This document shows, one piece after another, positions 44,237 through 53,263 of a stretch of 64,000 nt of DNA. Every line of letters begins with the position of its first letter. Position 1 is the stretch's first letter. Where the stretch lies: NCBI GenBank assembly GCA_023398955.1, contig JAEWRL010000190.1:141106-205105 (forward strand). Direction: 5' to 3'. The stretch comes from Pseudomonadota bacterium (GTDB taxonomy: Bacteria; Myxococcota_A; Polyangia; Polyangiales; Polyangiaceae). The notes under the pieces are model-generated. The model saw only the letters and a program-made list of their open reading frames with translations. It was not told the origin of the DNA and did no database searches. Both the position numbers and the translations under genes were made by a program.

Positions 44237-45705
44237 CGCCTCACCCCGCCTTGCTGCTGAGCCTCCAAGCGCATTCGGAAGATGCTCATTATCCGTTCAT
44301 AGAGCGCATCCTTCAGCACCGCATCCTCATAGCCTCCTTCGATGGACGGATTGTCATTCACCTCCATCACTAGCACGCGCTTCCCGAGCACCTTCACGTC
44401 GACGCCGTAGAGCCCCTTGCCCACGAGCGCAGCCGCGCGTAGCGCCGTTCGAACGACTCCCGCGGGGGCAGCAGCAACCGGCACTGTCTCGACGCTGCCG
44501 TTTTGTCGTGTCGTCCCTTCGGTCTTGATGATCTGCCAGTGGTTCGGGGCCATGAAGTACTTGCTGCACCAGACAGCTTCTCCGTCAATGATTCCAACCC
44601 TCCAATCGAACTCCGTAGGCACGAACTCCTGGGCAATGATGAGCTCGCTCCGGGCCAAGAGTGCCTCCCCTTTCTCGTGTAGCTCGTCGATGGTGCTCGC
44701 CTTCGTCACGCCCTGAGAGAAGGCGCTGTCCGGCTGCTTCAGGATGCAAGGCAGGCCCAGGACTTCCGGCAGCCGCCGCAGATTCTCGCGATGCACGATG
44801 AGCGTCTTCGGCGTGGCAATGCGGCTGCGCTCGAGGACCTCCTGAAGGTAGACCTTGTTCGTGCACTTCAGGATCGAGTCGGGGTCGTCGATGACGACCA
44901 TTCCTTCAGCCGCTGCGCGCCGGGCGAAACGATACGTATGGTGATTGACGGCCGTCGTTTCCCGAATGAAGAGGGCGTCGAACTCGGCAACGTTCGCATA
45001 ATCGTCCTTGCCGATGAAGGAGACGCTCATTCCCTGGTTGTGCGCCGCACGCACGAAGCGTGAGAGCGCAACCTTGTCGCTGGGGGGCTCGACCTCGCCG
45101 GGATTGACGAGGATGGCGAGGTCCCACCGCGCCGGTCGCTTCTTTGGCTGTGTCCAGCGCCGCTGAGCGAAGTACTGCGTCGCTACGTCGAGCACGAAAT
45201 CGCGATGGTTCTCAGGGATGTCGTCGGCGCTGATCGGTTGCACTCCCTGAATGCTCCAGCGACCATCCCGCCCCTTGATGAAGCTGGCTCTGACCAAGGG
45301 GGCATAGACGATTTGGAACAGCTTCAGGGCCAACCGGTCGTACCGCTTGGCAAGATTACGGCCAAAGTAGATGCTAAGCACGAACTGCTGGGCGCCAATC
45401 CCCGCCAGGCTCTTCTGAATGAGCTCATCCAGTTCGTCGGAGCGGATCCGGACGAGCTCGGCGCTCTTCATATCCTGGATCGTGGTAACGCTGGGAACGG
45501 GACGGTGCCCGCGCGCTGCCGCCAGGAGAGAAACGTAGTACCCAAGGCTCTGGTAGCGATACGAGCGGCAAAGGTTGAAAACCTGGACACCTCGCATCCC
45601 GGAGTACTCGGACCTGACGAGGTACTCCTTGGCACCAATGACCTGCACCCCTGGGATGTGGAAGGGCCACAGTGCGGGATTGTTTACTACGATCAAGGCC
45701 TGCAT
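44233..45705 (-). CDS. RimK-like ATP-grasp ligase
   Basis: The 490-residue protein has an N-terminal domain of the RLAN type (MQALIVVNNPALWPFHIPGV and LCRSYRYQSLGYYVSLLAAA) and a RimK-like ATP-grasp domain from about residue 200. The ATP-grasp motifs are CTNKVYLQEVLERSRIATPK, LPCILKQPDSAFSQGVTKA, FDWRVGIIDGEAVWC and VLVMEVNDNPSIEGGYED. The last holds the metal-binding Glu-x-Asn. RimK relatives ligate amino acids to peptides or proteins. It lies between a peptidase-like and a GCS2 gene. The product is not known. Confidence 0.88.
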   Translation of the reverse strand: MQALIVVNNPALWPFHIPGVQVIGAKEYLVRSEYSGMRGVQVFNLCRSYRYQSLGYYVSLLAAARGHRPVPSVTTIQDMKSAELVRIRSDELDELIQKSLAGIGAQQFVLSIYFGRNLAKRYDRLALKLFQIVYAPLVRASFIKGRDGRWSIQGVQPISADDIPENHRDFVLDVATQYFAQRRWTQPKKRPARWDLAILVNPGEVEPPSDKVALSRFVRAAHNQGMSVSFIGKDDYANVAEFDALFIRETTAVNHHTYRFARRAAAEGMVVIDDPDSILKCTNKVYLQEVLERSRIATPKTLIVHRENLRRLPEVLGLPCILKQPDSAFSQGVTKASTIDELHEKGEALLARSELIIAQEFVPTEFDWRVGIIDGEAVWCSKYFMAPNHWQIIKTEGTTRQNGSVETVPVAAAPAGVVRTALRAAALVGKGLYGVDVKVLGKRVLVMEVNDNPSIEGGYEDAVLKDALYERIMSIFRMRLEAQQQGGVRR

Positions 45706-46431
45706 CTAGGGGACTCCAGAGACGGGCGGCTCCACAACGAGCAAGTTCGCATCGTACGTGATAACTCCAAGGAGGATTGCGTTGCACAGCCTGTCGATGC
45801 CGACCCAGTAGTGCCTGGATCGAGGCGGGGTGGTCGGCGCCCAAGGATCCGCCACCAAGACCGTGCGCTGCGGCTTGTCGTAGCCGCAGAGAACCACGAA
45901 GTGGCCCTGGGGCTCGCCACGAACGTCGTCGAACTCGAGGCTGCCGTCGGCGCGCGTGATCTCCCGCGCCGACCGGTACAGGTAGGTCGCGCTCAGCCCC
46001 GTCAACAAGGGACGTCCGCGCAAGAGGTGTCGCCGGATCAGAGAGGCCGTCAGGTCCTCGAAGCGCAGCTTCCCGCCAGCGCTCACGAAGCGCTGGTAGG
46101 CGCGAGTCGCCGTGCCGAGCTTCCTCCGGCCGTGCTTGGCGCGCTGCTGCTCGGCGAGCTTTTGTGGTATGGCCGTAGTGTCGACGAACCACGTGGGATC
46201 GAAGATCGACACGTTGTAGGTGTAAATCGTGGCACGGTAGCCCCGACTCAGGGCGTGGCACCCCAGCAATACCGCCAACGTCCCGCCGTCATCGAGCCGC
46301 GCCGTTTCGGTGATGACTGTTTCGAGCGTGATCTCGTCGCCGTAGTAGCGATACACCGCATGCAGGCAGGTTGGCCCACAGGTGCAATCATCGGGCTGGG
46401 GCAGGATTTCGACCCAGAGGTTCGATTCCAT
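45706..46431 (-). CDS. C39-like cysteine peptidase (BtrH/peptidase-like)
   Basis: A papain-like peptidase of about 240 residues. The nucleophile Cys lies in DDCTCGPTCLHAVYRYYG, the catalytic His in GEPQGHFVVLCGYDKPQ, and an Asp in LVADPWAPT. These three are the C39 layout. There is no leader-peptidase transporter domain. It may release or transfer a peptide made by the adjacent ligases. The start is ATG 46431 (family-like) or ATG 46455. It is the first gene of the three-gene minus-strand operon and abuts the ligase gene. Confidence 0.75.
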   Translation of the reverse strand: MESNLWVEILPQPDDCTCGPTCLHAVYRYYGDEITLETVITETARLDDGGTLAVLLGCHALSRGYRATIYTYNVSIFDPTWFVDTTAIPQKLAEQQRAKHGRRKLGTATRAYQRFVSAGGKLRFEDLTASLIRRHLLRGRPLLTGLSATYLYRSAREITRADGSLEFDDVRGEPQGHFVVLCGYDKPQRTVLVADPWAPTTPPRSRHYWVGIDRLCNAILLGVITYDANLLVVEPPVSGVP

Positions 46432-46710
46432 CGGTTGGGCTGAAGAATCTACCATGCCTGCAGCCGGGCGCATGCGCCGAGTGCCGCCGCCGAAACCCTG
46501 AGATGCGGGAAACTAGTACGAATTGCCCACCTCCGGCGGGTGCGTAGGACTTGACGCCCCTGATTCCATCTCCCGGCAGCGGCACGCGACGGGCTCGACC
46601 CAAGAGCAAGCTACGCAGATTTTTCGTCGGCTCATCGAGGGTTGATCCCCTCTTTGGGATGCCCCTTCCCGGCAGGTTCTGTTAAAAGGCCTGACCCGAG
46701 GAGTCACGAG

Positions 46711-46953
46711 ATGAATTCCCCCGACTTGGCCGCCATGTGCCTCACCGCATTCACGAGCGTTTTTGCGCTCCTGACTGCGCTCGCGCTCGTGATGAAGGCC
46801 ATCACGAGCCTATTTCCCGGGAAGCCCACCTCGACGTCGACTCGCCCCCTTCAGGCAGCGGGCTCGGACGCCACCTTGCTCGCCGCTATTACCACCACCG
46901 CGACCGCCGCCTACCCAGGGATGAAGGTCACCAGGATCGAGGAAGTACGATGA
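46711..46953 (+). CDS. oadG: Sodium-pump decarboxylase gamma subunit (OadG-like)
   Basis: A small membrane protein (80 residues) with one N-terminal helix (AMCLTAFTSVFALLTALALV) and a short cytoplasmic tail. OadG-type subunits assemble alpha and beta subunits and bind zinc. The stop overlaps ATG of the OadA gene (ATGA). ATG 46711 is used because it gives the expected N-terminal membrane helix. Identification depends on the order OadG-OadA-OadB. Confidence 0.75.
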   Translation: MNSPDLAAMCLTAFTSVFALLTALALVMKAITSLFPGKPTSTSTRPLQAAGSDATLLAAITTTATAAYPGMKVTRIEEVR

Positions 46954-48836
46954 TCTTTACCTCCACTCCGAAGAAAATCCGCGTCATGTTGACGACCTTT
47001 CGTGACGGGCTGCAGAGCGCGTTCGGTGGCAAGGTCCGCCTCCAAGACTTTCTCCCCGCGATGGAGGTGGCCGCACACGAAGTGAAAGTCCAACACTTCG
47101 AGTTCGGTGGCGGGGCACGCTACCAGGCGCCGCTCTTCTATCTCGGCGAGGACCCCTTCGAAGACATGGGCAAGATTCGAGACACCGTCGGCAGGGACAA
47201 GGACCTCCAGATCCTGACCCGCTCGGTGTCGGGGGTCACGCTGACGACCCAGGCGATCGAGGGGCTAGACCTGCAAGCGAAGTTGATGCGCGAGTACGGA
47301 ACGACCATCGACCGCAACTTCGACTACATGAATGACGTCCGGAACCTCGTGAGCACGGGGCGTCCGATCGTCAACGCGGGCATGCACCACCAGGTTTGCG
47401 TTGCGATGATGGGCCTGCCCTTTCACTCGGACAAGGTCCACACAGCCGAATTCTACATCAACATAGGCAAGCAGATCCTCCGCAGCGACATCAAGGTCGA
47501 CAGCATTTGCCTCAAGGACGCCAGCGGCACTACGGACCCCAAGACCGTCTTCGAGACCGCAAAGGGTCTGAAGGCAGTCATGCCGCCCGAGATGCCGCTC
47601 TGGCTACATACTCACGATACCGCCAGCATCGCCGTTGCCCAGTACATGGCTGGGATCGCGGGGGGAGCGGATGGCGTCGACCTGTCGATTCGGCCAATGG
47701 CGAGCGGCACGGTGCAGCCGGATCTCAGGTCCCTGGCCCACGCTTTGAAAGGCACCGGCTACTCGCTGGACATCGACGTCGAGAAGGCCGCAATGCTGGA
47801 GCCGATGCTCGACGAGCTCATGAAGGACTACGCCTTCAACCCGACGACCACGACGCCAGATGCCCGCGTGGTGGGCTTTCCCATGCCGGGCGGCGCCATC
47901 GGACCGAACGTACACATGATGGTGAAAGCCGGTATTCTCCACAAATACGGCGAGGTGTTGGCCGAGTTCCCCGTCGTGGTCGAGGCAGGTGGAGCGTGGA
48001 CGAGCGTGACTCCGGGAAGCCAGCAGTACTGGCTGCAGGCCTTCAACAACGTGATGTACGGTCGGTGGAAGAAGATTGAAGCTGGCTACGGGCGCGCCGT
48101 GCTCGGTTACTTCGGGAAGACGCCGCTTCTCCCCGACCCCGCGGTCGTCAAGGTCGCGAGCGAACAGCTGAATCTCGAACCATTCGAAGGCGACCCGCTG
48201 GAGGCTGCTCCCAAGAACATCCAGGCAGCCCAGGATGCCCTTCGCGAGCGGGGCTTGGCCGTCACCGACAAGAACACGTTCCTCGTGCTCGCAGCAATGG
48301 TCCCCGGCAAGCGGATGGAACTGAACGAAGGAATCCGGCTGCTCGAGGGCAAGGCGAAGATAGACATCCCCCTGAAGAAGAAGGAGGAGCCTCGTTCAGC
48401 GCCTGTGAGCGCTCCGCCGCCGGCCGCCGCTCCGGCTCTCGCCACACCCGCGGGGCCCATCTCCTCCCGCTGCATTGTCACCGAGGGAGGCTCGACGCGC
48501 ACCTTCACCGTCACGCTGGAGCCGCTGTCCGCGGCCGACGCGAGCGATCCCGCGGCCAGCGCAGTCGGCGCTCCTGCGGCGTTCCCCGCCCCGACGGCCG
48601 TCGCTTCCCCTGCTTCTGGCGGTACTCCCGTCTTCAGCAACTTCGGGGGTGCAGTCCAGCTTGTGGACATCAAGGTCAAGGTCGGTGACACCGTCAAGAA
48701 GGGTCAAACCCTTGCCGTCGTCGAGGCGATGAAAGCGGAACACGACATCAAGGCCCAGTGCGACGGGATCGTCAAAGAGGTCTCCGCGCGCATCGGCGAC
48801 GAGGTGGACTCCTCGATGCCCATCATGACCATCTGA
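46950..48836 (+). CDS. oadA: Oxaloacetate decarboxylase alpha subunit, biotinylated
   Basis: The carboxyltransferase barrel spans residues about 1-470 (LTTFRDGLQSAFGGKVRLQD, DSICLKDASGTTDPKTVFET, WLHTHDTASIAVAQYMAGIA), followed by the conserved PYC-OADA domain. A Pro/Ala-rich linker leads to a biotinyl domain with the lysine in VVEAMKAEHDI. The usual Met after the biotin lysine is Ala. The 628 residues fit the Na+-pump decarboxylases. ATG 46950 overlaps the gamma stop. The substrate could be oxaloacetate or a related acid; together with OadB it would pump sodium out of the cell. Confidence 0.9.
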   Translation: MIFTSTPKKIRVMLTTFRDGLQSAFGGKVRLQDFLPAMEVAAHEVKVQHFEFGGGARYQAPLFYLGEDPFEDMGKIRDTVGRDKDLQILTRSVSGVTLTTQAIEGLDLQAKLMREYGTTIDRNFDYMNDVRNLVSTGRPIVNAGMHHQVCVAMMGLPFHSDKVHTAEFYINIGKQILRSDIKVDSICLKDASGTTDPKTVFETAKGLKAVMPPEMPLWLHTHDTASIAVAQYMAGIAGGADGVDLSIRPMASGTVQPDLRSLAHALKGTGYSLDIDVEKAAMLEPMLDELMKDYAFNPTTTTPDARVVGFPMPGGAIGPNVHMMVKAGILHKYGEVLAEFPVVVEAGGAWTSVTPGSQQYWLQAFNNVMYGRWKKIEAGYGRAVLGYFGKTPLLPDPAVVKVASEQLNLEPFEGDPLEAAPKNIQAAQDALRERGLAVTDKNTFLVLAAMVPGKRMELNEGIRLLEGKAKIDIPLKKKEEPRSAPVSAPPPAAAPALATPAGPISSRCIVTEGGSTRTFTVTLEPLSAADASDPAASAVGAPAAFPAPTAVASPASGGTPVFSNFGGAVQLVDIKVKVGDTVKKGQTLAVVEAMKAEHDIKAQCDGIVKEVSARIGDEVDSSMPIMTI

Positions 48837-48854
48837 GCCGAAGGTCCCCCACTC

Positions 48855-49979
48855 ATGGCTGCTCTCGAACTCCTGGTTCAGTCGGGCTTCGCCTCGCTGA
48901 CCCTGGGCAATCTCGGCATGTTCGTCATCGCCGGGGTGCTCATCTATCTTGCCATCACCAAGGGGTACGAGCCGCTGCTGCTCATTCCCATAGGGTTCGG
49001 TACTCTGCTCGCCAATCTGCCGCTCGCGGAGATGGGCGCCTACGATGCAGGGATCATGAACTTCATCTATAGGAACGGCATCAAGACCGAATTGATGCCA
49101 CCTATCATCTTCATGGGAGTGGGCGTCCTGACGGACTTCCGTCCCCTCCTCGGGCGGCCCATCACGTTCCTCCTGGGAGCCGCGGCTCAGCTCGGCATCT
49201 TCATGGCAGCGCTGGGCGCCTACTATCTGCTCGGTTTCACGGCCCAGGAAGCCGCATCGATTGGGATCATTGGTGGCGCTGACGGCCCCACATCAATCTT
49301 CCTGGCCAGCAAATTGGCACCGCACCTGCTCGGCCCCATCGCCGTGGCTGCCTACAGCTACATGAGCCTGGTGCCAATCATCCAGCCACCCATCATCAGG
49401 ATGCTCACGACGCGCAAGGAGCGGGCCATCGACATGCCCCAAGCCCGCGCCGTCAGCAGGCCGGCAATCATCCTCTTCCCAATCATCACGGGAGCGATCG
49501 CTACCTTGGCGGTCCCCTCCAGCGGTCCCCTCTTGGGCATGCTGATGTTCGGCAACCTGCTGAGGGAGTGCAACGTCACCGAGCGCCTGAAGAAGACCGC
49601 GGGCGGCCCGCTCATCGACATCGTCACGATCTTCCTCGGGCTCTCCGTCGGTGCGACCATGGACGCCCCTCACTTCCTGAACCTCGCAACCTTGAAGATA
49701 CTCCTCCTCGGGGCCGTAGCGTTCAGCTTCAGCACAGCCGGTGGGGTGCTCTTCGCGAAGCTCCTGAACCTCTTCCTCCCGGCTGGGAAACGCATGAACC
49801 CTGCGATTGGAGCTGCTGGCGTGTCGGCGGTGCCCATGGCCGCGCGCGTGGTCCAGAAGGTCGTCAGCGACGAGACGGACGGTCGCGTGAACCCGCTGAT
49901 GGCCGCCATGGGACCAAACGTCGCAGGCGTCATTGGCTCGGCAGTGGCCGCGGGCGCGTTCCTCGCCCTCCTCCAGTAG
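48855..49979 (+). CDS. oadB: Sodium-pump decarboxylase beta subunit
   Basis: This 374-residue polytopic membrane protein has motifs of the OadB/GcdB/MmdB family: ILLIPIGFGTLLANLPL-type segments, FLLGAAAQLGIFMAALGAYY and IGIIGGADGPTSIFLASKLA, the last around the conserved Asp for sodium, and GAAGVSAVPMAARVVQK near the end. It carries about 10 membrane segments. The subunit decarboxylates the carboxybiotin intermediate and exports sodium. It starts 18 bases after oadA and completes the complex. Confidence 0.94.
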   Translation: MAALELLVQSGFASLTLGNLGMFVIAGVLIYLAITKGYEPLLLIPIGFGTLLANLPLAEMGAYDAGIMNFIYRNGIKTELMPPIIFMGVGVLTDFRPLLGRPITFLLGAAAQLGIFMAALGAYYLLGFTAQEAASIGIIGGADGPTSIFLASKLAPHLLGPIAVAAYSYMSLVPIIQPPIIRMLTTRKERAIDMPQARAVSRPAIILFPIITGAIATLAVPSSGPLLGMLMFGNLLRECNVTERLKKTAGGPLIDIVTIFLGLSVGATMDAPHFLNLATLKILLLGAVAFSFSTAGGVLFAKLLNLFLPAGKRMNPAIGAAGVSAVPMAARVVQKVVSDETDGRVNPLMAAMGPNVAGVIGSAVAAGAFLALLQ

Positions 49980-50017
49980 CCCCGTTTCGACGGCGCGCGC
50001 GTAGGGTGGCTCCTCCT

Positions 50018-50830
50018 TCAGACCCGGCGCGCGACGACGAGCGCCTGCCGCGCGCCGAAACCCAGGGCGTCCATCATGGCGTCGGTGGCACGAATGAGCC
50101 GGTACGGCAGCAGGGACAACGAAGTGCAACGGAGGGCGTCGACAGCGGGCCCCATGAGTGGCCAGGCACGCCGGCTCGGGATCGTGAGAAGCTTCCACAC
50201 GTGACCATTGACATGCATGCTTCCTTCCGCGCGGGTCACCTCGAAGCCGGCTTGGCTCACCCGCTCGACGATGCTCTGGAGCGAGTAGTTGCGCCGGTGG
50301 AAGCGAATGTAGTCGGGCTCCTCGATAGGTACGAAGAGGATGAGCGTGCCGTGAACCGCCAAGCGGGCCCTCATGGCGTGGAGCAGCTCGGCGTCGTTGG
50401 GGACGTGCTCGAGCACGTGCGAGCTGAGCACGAGGTCGAAAGGGCCCGGAGGCAACGTGTCCGCGCACTCGGTGATCTGCACGAAGCGAGCGCCCCTGAA
50501 ACCCCGGAAACGGGGGTCTTGGCGGGCTTGCCTGACCGCTGACCACGCAAGCTCCGCGCCCGTGATTCGCCAAGGGAGCGGCAGGCTAGCGAGCAGCTCG
50601 CCATTGCCGTACCCTACCTCGAGCACAGACAACGGGCGAGCCTCGAGGTCGAGCTCGTGGATCAGCTCCCGCAAGCGATGAACGCGGTATCGCACGTCGA
50701 AGCGGACGAGCCGCCGCAGCACCCGGCGCCGCGCCGAGTAGTGGTTTTCGTAGCGCGCCGCCTGAGACTCTAGCTCGAACGTGCATGCTCGGTGACGCTC
50801 GGCGCGGCTCGCTGTCGTGTTCATCACCAT
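50018..50830 (-). CDS. Class I SAM methyltransferase
   Basis: This 270-residue protein holds a methyltransferase fold: LSVLEVGYGNGELLASLPLP (motif I) and LVLSSHVLEHVPNDAELLHA. Its C-terminus contains LRCTSLSLLPYRLIRATDAM. The target is not identifiable; sugars, lipids and small metabolites are all possible. ATG 50830 has GGAG upstream; the open frame extends about 95 codons further but is unlikely to be coding. It is divergent from dapF. Confidence 0.75.
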   Translation of the reverse strand: MVMNTTASRAERHRACTFELESQAARYENHYSARRRVLRRLVRFDVRYRVHRLRELIHELDLEARPLSVLEVGYGNGELLASLPLPWRITGAELAWSAVRQARQDPRFRGFRGARFVQITECADTLPPGPFDLVLSSHVLEHVPNDAELLHAMRARLAVHGTLILFVPIEEPDYIRFHRRNYSLQSIVERVSQAGFEVTRAEGSMHVNGHVWKLLTIPSRRAWPLMGPAVDALRCTSLSLLPYRLIRATDAMMDALGFGARQALVVARRV

Positions 50831-51175
50831 CGTGTCTCCGGGGTCCTGCGTGCACGACCATGCACGCTCCGTACCTTGCCGAGCGCGGGGCACGCCGTCC
50901 GTCGGCGGCTCATACGGATCGACCGCCGTGTGTCCCGCTTGCGTCAGTCGCCACTCTTGCTGTCGCCACGAATCCACAGTTGCGGCGCTCGCTGCCTCCG
51001 CACTCCAACTGGAGGGCGAAACCCCGAGGCGCGCCCGACACCCGTATCGAAGGGAACAGGCGAAGGGAACAGGGGGCCCACCTTCGGGGAAGCGTCCGCG
51101 TAAACGGCACCACACTTGAAAAGGCCTACCCAGCGAGCTACCACGGCAGCCTCACTCGCCTCTAGTTCCAGCGAC
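50831..51175. other. Divergent intergenic region
   Basis: This 345-base region separates the methyltransferase (minus) from dapF (plus). It holds a 13-bp tandem duplication, CGAAGGGAACAGG, at 51048-51060 and 51061-51073. No gene, riboswitch or sigma-54 element was recognised. Confidence 0.5.
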
Positions 51176-52030
51176 ATGAAATTCCACAAGTACCACGGCC
51201 TAGGCAACGACTACCTCGTTCTGAACCCAGCCGACGTCCGCCGCGAGCTGAGCAGCCCGGAGGTCGAGGCCATTTGCCATCGCAACTACGGCTTGGGCTC
51301 CGACGGCATACTCTGGGGCCCCCTCGAGAACACCCGCACCGGCTTCGGGCTCAGGATCTTCAACCCCGACGGGAGCGAGGCCGAGAAGAGTGGGAATGGA
51401 CTCAGGATCTTCGCACGCTATCTGTTCGACGAAGGGCTGGTTACGGGTGACCCGTTCTCAATCGACACCATGGGCGGGCGCGTGGAAGCTCAAGTTCTGG
51501 ACGGGGGCAAACTCGTGCGGGTCCAGATGGGCTCGGTGAGCTTCGATAGCCGACGAATTCCCGTTCAAGGGCCCGGTCGGGAGGTCATCAACGAGACCAT
51601 CCAGGTACAGGGGCAAACGTACACCTTTTGCGCCGCGACGATCGGGAACCCCCATTGTGTGCTCCCCATGGAGGAAGTCTCGGAAGATCTCGCCAAGCGC
51701 TTGGGGCCGGCCATCGAGAATGACGCGCGGTTCCCCAATCGTACGAACGTGCAGTTCCTCAAGGTGCTCGGGCGATCCGACATCCGCATCGAGATCTGGG
51801 AGCGCGGGGCTGGCTACACGCTGGCGTCAGGCAGCTCCAGCAGCGCAGCAGCCGCGGTGGCACGCCGGCTCGGTCTTTGCGACCGCGATATAACGGTTCA
51901 CATGCCAGGGGGGGAGCTTCTGATCGCGGTAGATGACGACTATAGCGTCGAGATGACGGGCCCGGTTACCCGAGTTGGCTCTGGATCGCTGGCCCCCGAG
52001 GTACTCACCCAACGGCTGACGAAGGGCTGA
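51176..52030 (+). CDS. dapF: Diaminopimelate epimerase-like protein with Ser for both catalytic Cys
   Basis: DapF interconverts LL- and meso-diaminopimelate with two cysteines as acid and base. The 284 residues show the family fold: FHKYHGLGNDYLVLNP, FNPDGSEAEKSGNGLRIFAR, TIGNPHCVLP and WERGAGYTLASGSSSSAAAA. The two catalytic positions, normally MCGNG and ACGTG, are serine: S72 (AGT codon) and S218 (TCA codon). All other active-site surroundings look conserved. It lies 3 bases before dapL in a DAP operon, so it is expected to supply meso-DAP. ATG 51176 starts at the family N-terminus. Confidence 0.85.
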   Translation: MKFHKYHGLGNDYLVLNPADVRRELSSPEVEAICHRNYGLGSDGILWGPLENTRTGFGLRIFNPDGSEAEKSGNGLRIFARYLFDEGLVTGDPFSIDTMGGRVEAQVLDGGKLVRVQMGSVSFDSRRIPVQGPGREVINETIQVQGQTYTFCAATIGNPHCVLPMEEVSEDLAKRLGPAIENDARFPNRTNVQFLKVLGRSDIRIEIWERGAGYTLASGSSSSAAAAVARRLGLCDRDITVHMPGGELLIAVDDDYSVEMTGPVTRVGSGSLAPEVLTQRLTKG

Positions 52031-52033
52031 CTC

Positions 52034-53263
52034 ATGGCGAGAATCAACGCGAACTACGACCTCCTAGCTGCCGGCTACTTGTTCCCCGAGATCGCTCGAC
52101 GCGCGAAAGCCTTCGCGGCTGCGAACCCCGGAACCGAACTGCTGCGACTCGGCATCGGAGACACCACCGAACCGGTAGTCCCGACCGTCATCGCGGGCCT
52201 CCACGAGGGAGTGGAGCAGCTCGCGCGCGTCGAGACGTATACCGGCTACGGAGATTCGGAGGGGCAGCTCGCTCTGCGCAACGCAATAGTGCAGCGGTAT
52301 GCCCGTTTCGGTGCAGCCATTCAGCCCGACGAGGTCTTCGTGTCGGACGGCGCCAAGCCCGATTCGGGAAACATCCAGAGCATCTTCAGCCAGGACGCGG
52401 TCGTCGCGGTCCAAGACCCTGCCTACCCCGTCTACGTCGACACGAACGTCATCGCTGGACGGGCCGGCAAGTATGACCCGGAGCGCAAGCTCTACGATCG
52501 GCTCGTGTACATGCCCTGCGGCGAGCACAACGGGTTCTTCCCTGAGCTTCCCACGGGCAAGGTAGACCTAATCTATCTCTGTAGCCCGAACAACCCGACC
52601 GGCGCGGTGGCAAGCAGGGCGCAGCTGAAGGGCTTCGTCGATTATGCCAGGTCGCACCGAGCGGTCATCATTTACGATGCTGCATACTGCGACTTCATCC
52701 AGAACCCCGAGCTGCCGCGCAGCATCTACGAGGTGCCCGGAGCCACCGAATGTGCGATCGAGATCTACAGCCTCTCGAAGGGTGCTGGCTTCACTGGCGT
52801 CCGTCTCGGATGGACCATCGTTCCCACGGAGCTGGTCGTCGAGGACGCGAAGCCAGGGAAGGTGCGGCAGCTTTGGACAAGGCGGCAGAACACGTTCTTC
52901 AATGGAGCGTCGAATGTGGTGCAAGGCGGAGCCCTGGCCGCGCTGGGCGAGCAGGGGCAGGCGGAGTGCGCGCGCGTCATCGACTATTATATGCAGAACG
53001 CGGCCATCATCCGGGAAACTGTGTCGGCGCTCGGTCTGACCTGCTACGGCGGAGATAACGCTCCCTATGTCTGGCTCAAGACGCCTAGGGGCATGAGTAG
53101 TTGGGACTTCTTTGACAAGTTGCTCAACGAGACGCGCGTGATAGGGACTCCGGGGTCCGGGTTCGGACCGAGCGGCGAAGGATTCTTCCGCTTGAGCGCG
53201 TTCGGCCACCGCGCAAACATCGAGCGAGCTGCCGAGAGCCTTCGCGCCGGATTGCGCCTGTGA
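52034..53263 (+). CDS. dapL: LL-diaminopimelate aminotransferase DapL
   Basis: DapL converts tetrahydrodipicolinate to LL-DAP in one PLP-dependent step and bypasses the succinyl or acetyl routes. The 409 residues start INANYDLLAAGYLFPEIARR with LLRLGIGDTTEPVVPTVIAG, and include GYGDSEGQLALRNAIVQRYA. The PLP lysine lies in IYSLSKGAGFTGVRLGW. The stop overlaps the GTG start of lysA (GTGA). Its presence, with dapF and lysA, implies the DapL pathway in this organism. Confidence 0.96.
   Translation: MARINANYDLLAAGYLFPEIARRAKAFAAANPGTELLRLGIGDTTEPVVPTVIAGLHEGVEQLARVETYTGYGDSEGQLALRNAIVQRYARFGAAIQPDEVFVSDGAKPDSGNIQSIFSQDAVVAVQDPAYPVYVDTNVIAGRAGKYDPERKLYDRLVYMPCGEHNGFFPELPTGKVDLIYLCSPNNPTGAVASRAQLKGFVDYARSHRAVIIYDAAYCDFIQNPELPRSIYEVPGATECAIEIYSLSKGAGFTGVRLGWTIVPTELVVEDAKPGKVRQLWTRRQNTFFNGASNVVQGGALAALGEQGQAECARVIDYYMQNAAIIRETVSALGLTCYGGDNAPYVWLKTPRGMSSWDFFDKLLNETRVIGTPGSGFGPSGEGFFRLSAFGHRANIERAAESLRAGLRL

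Noticed and set aside
45205..46443. 412-residue plus-strand frame antisense to the ligase-peptidase operon
   Set aside because: The minus strand carries intact catalytic motifs; the plus frame has none.
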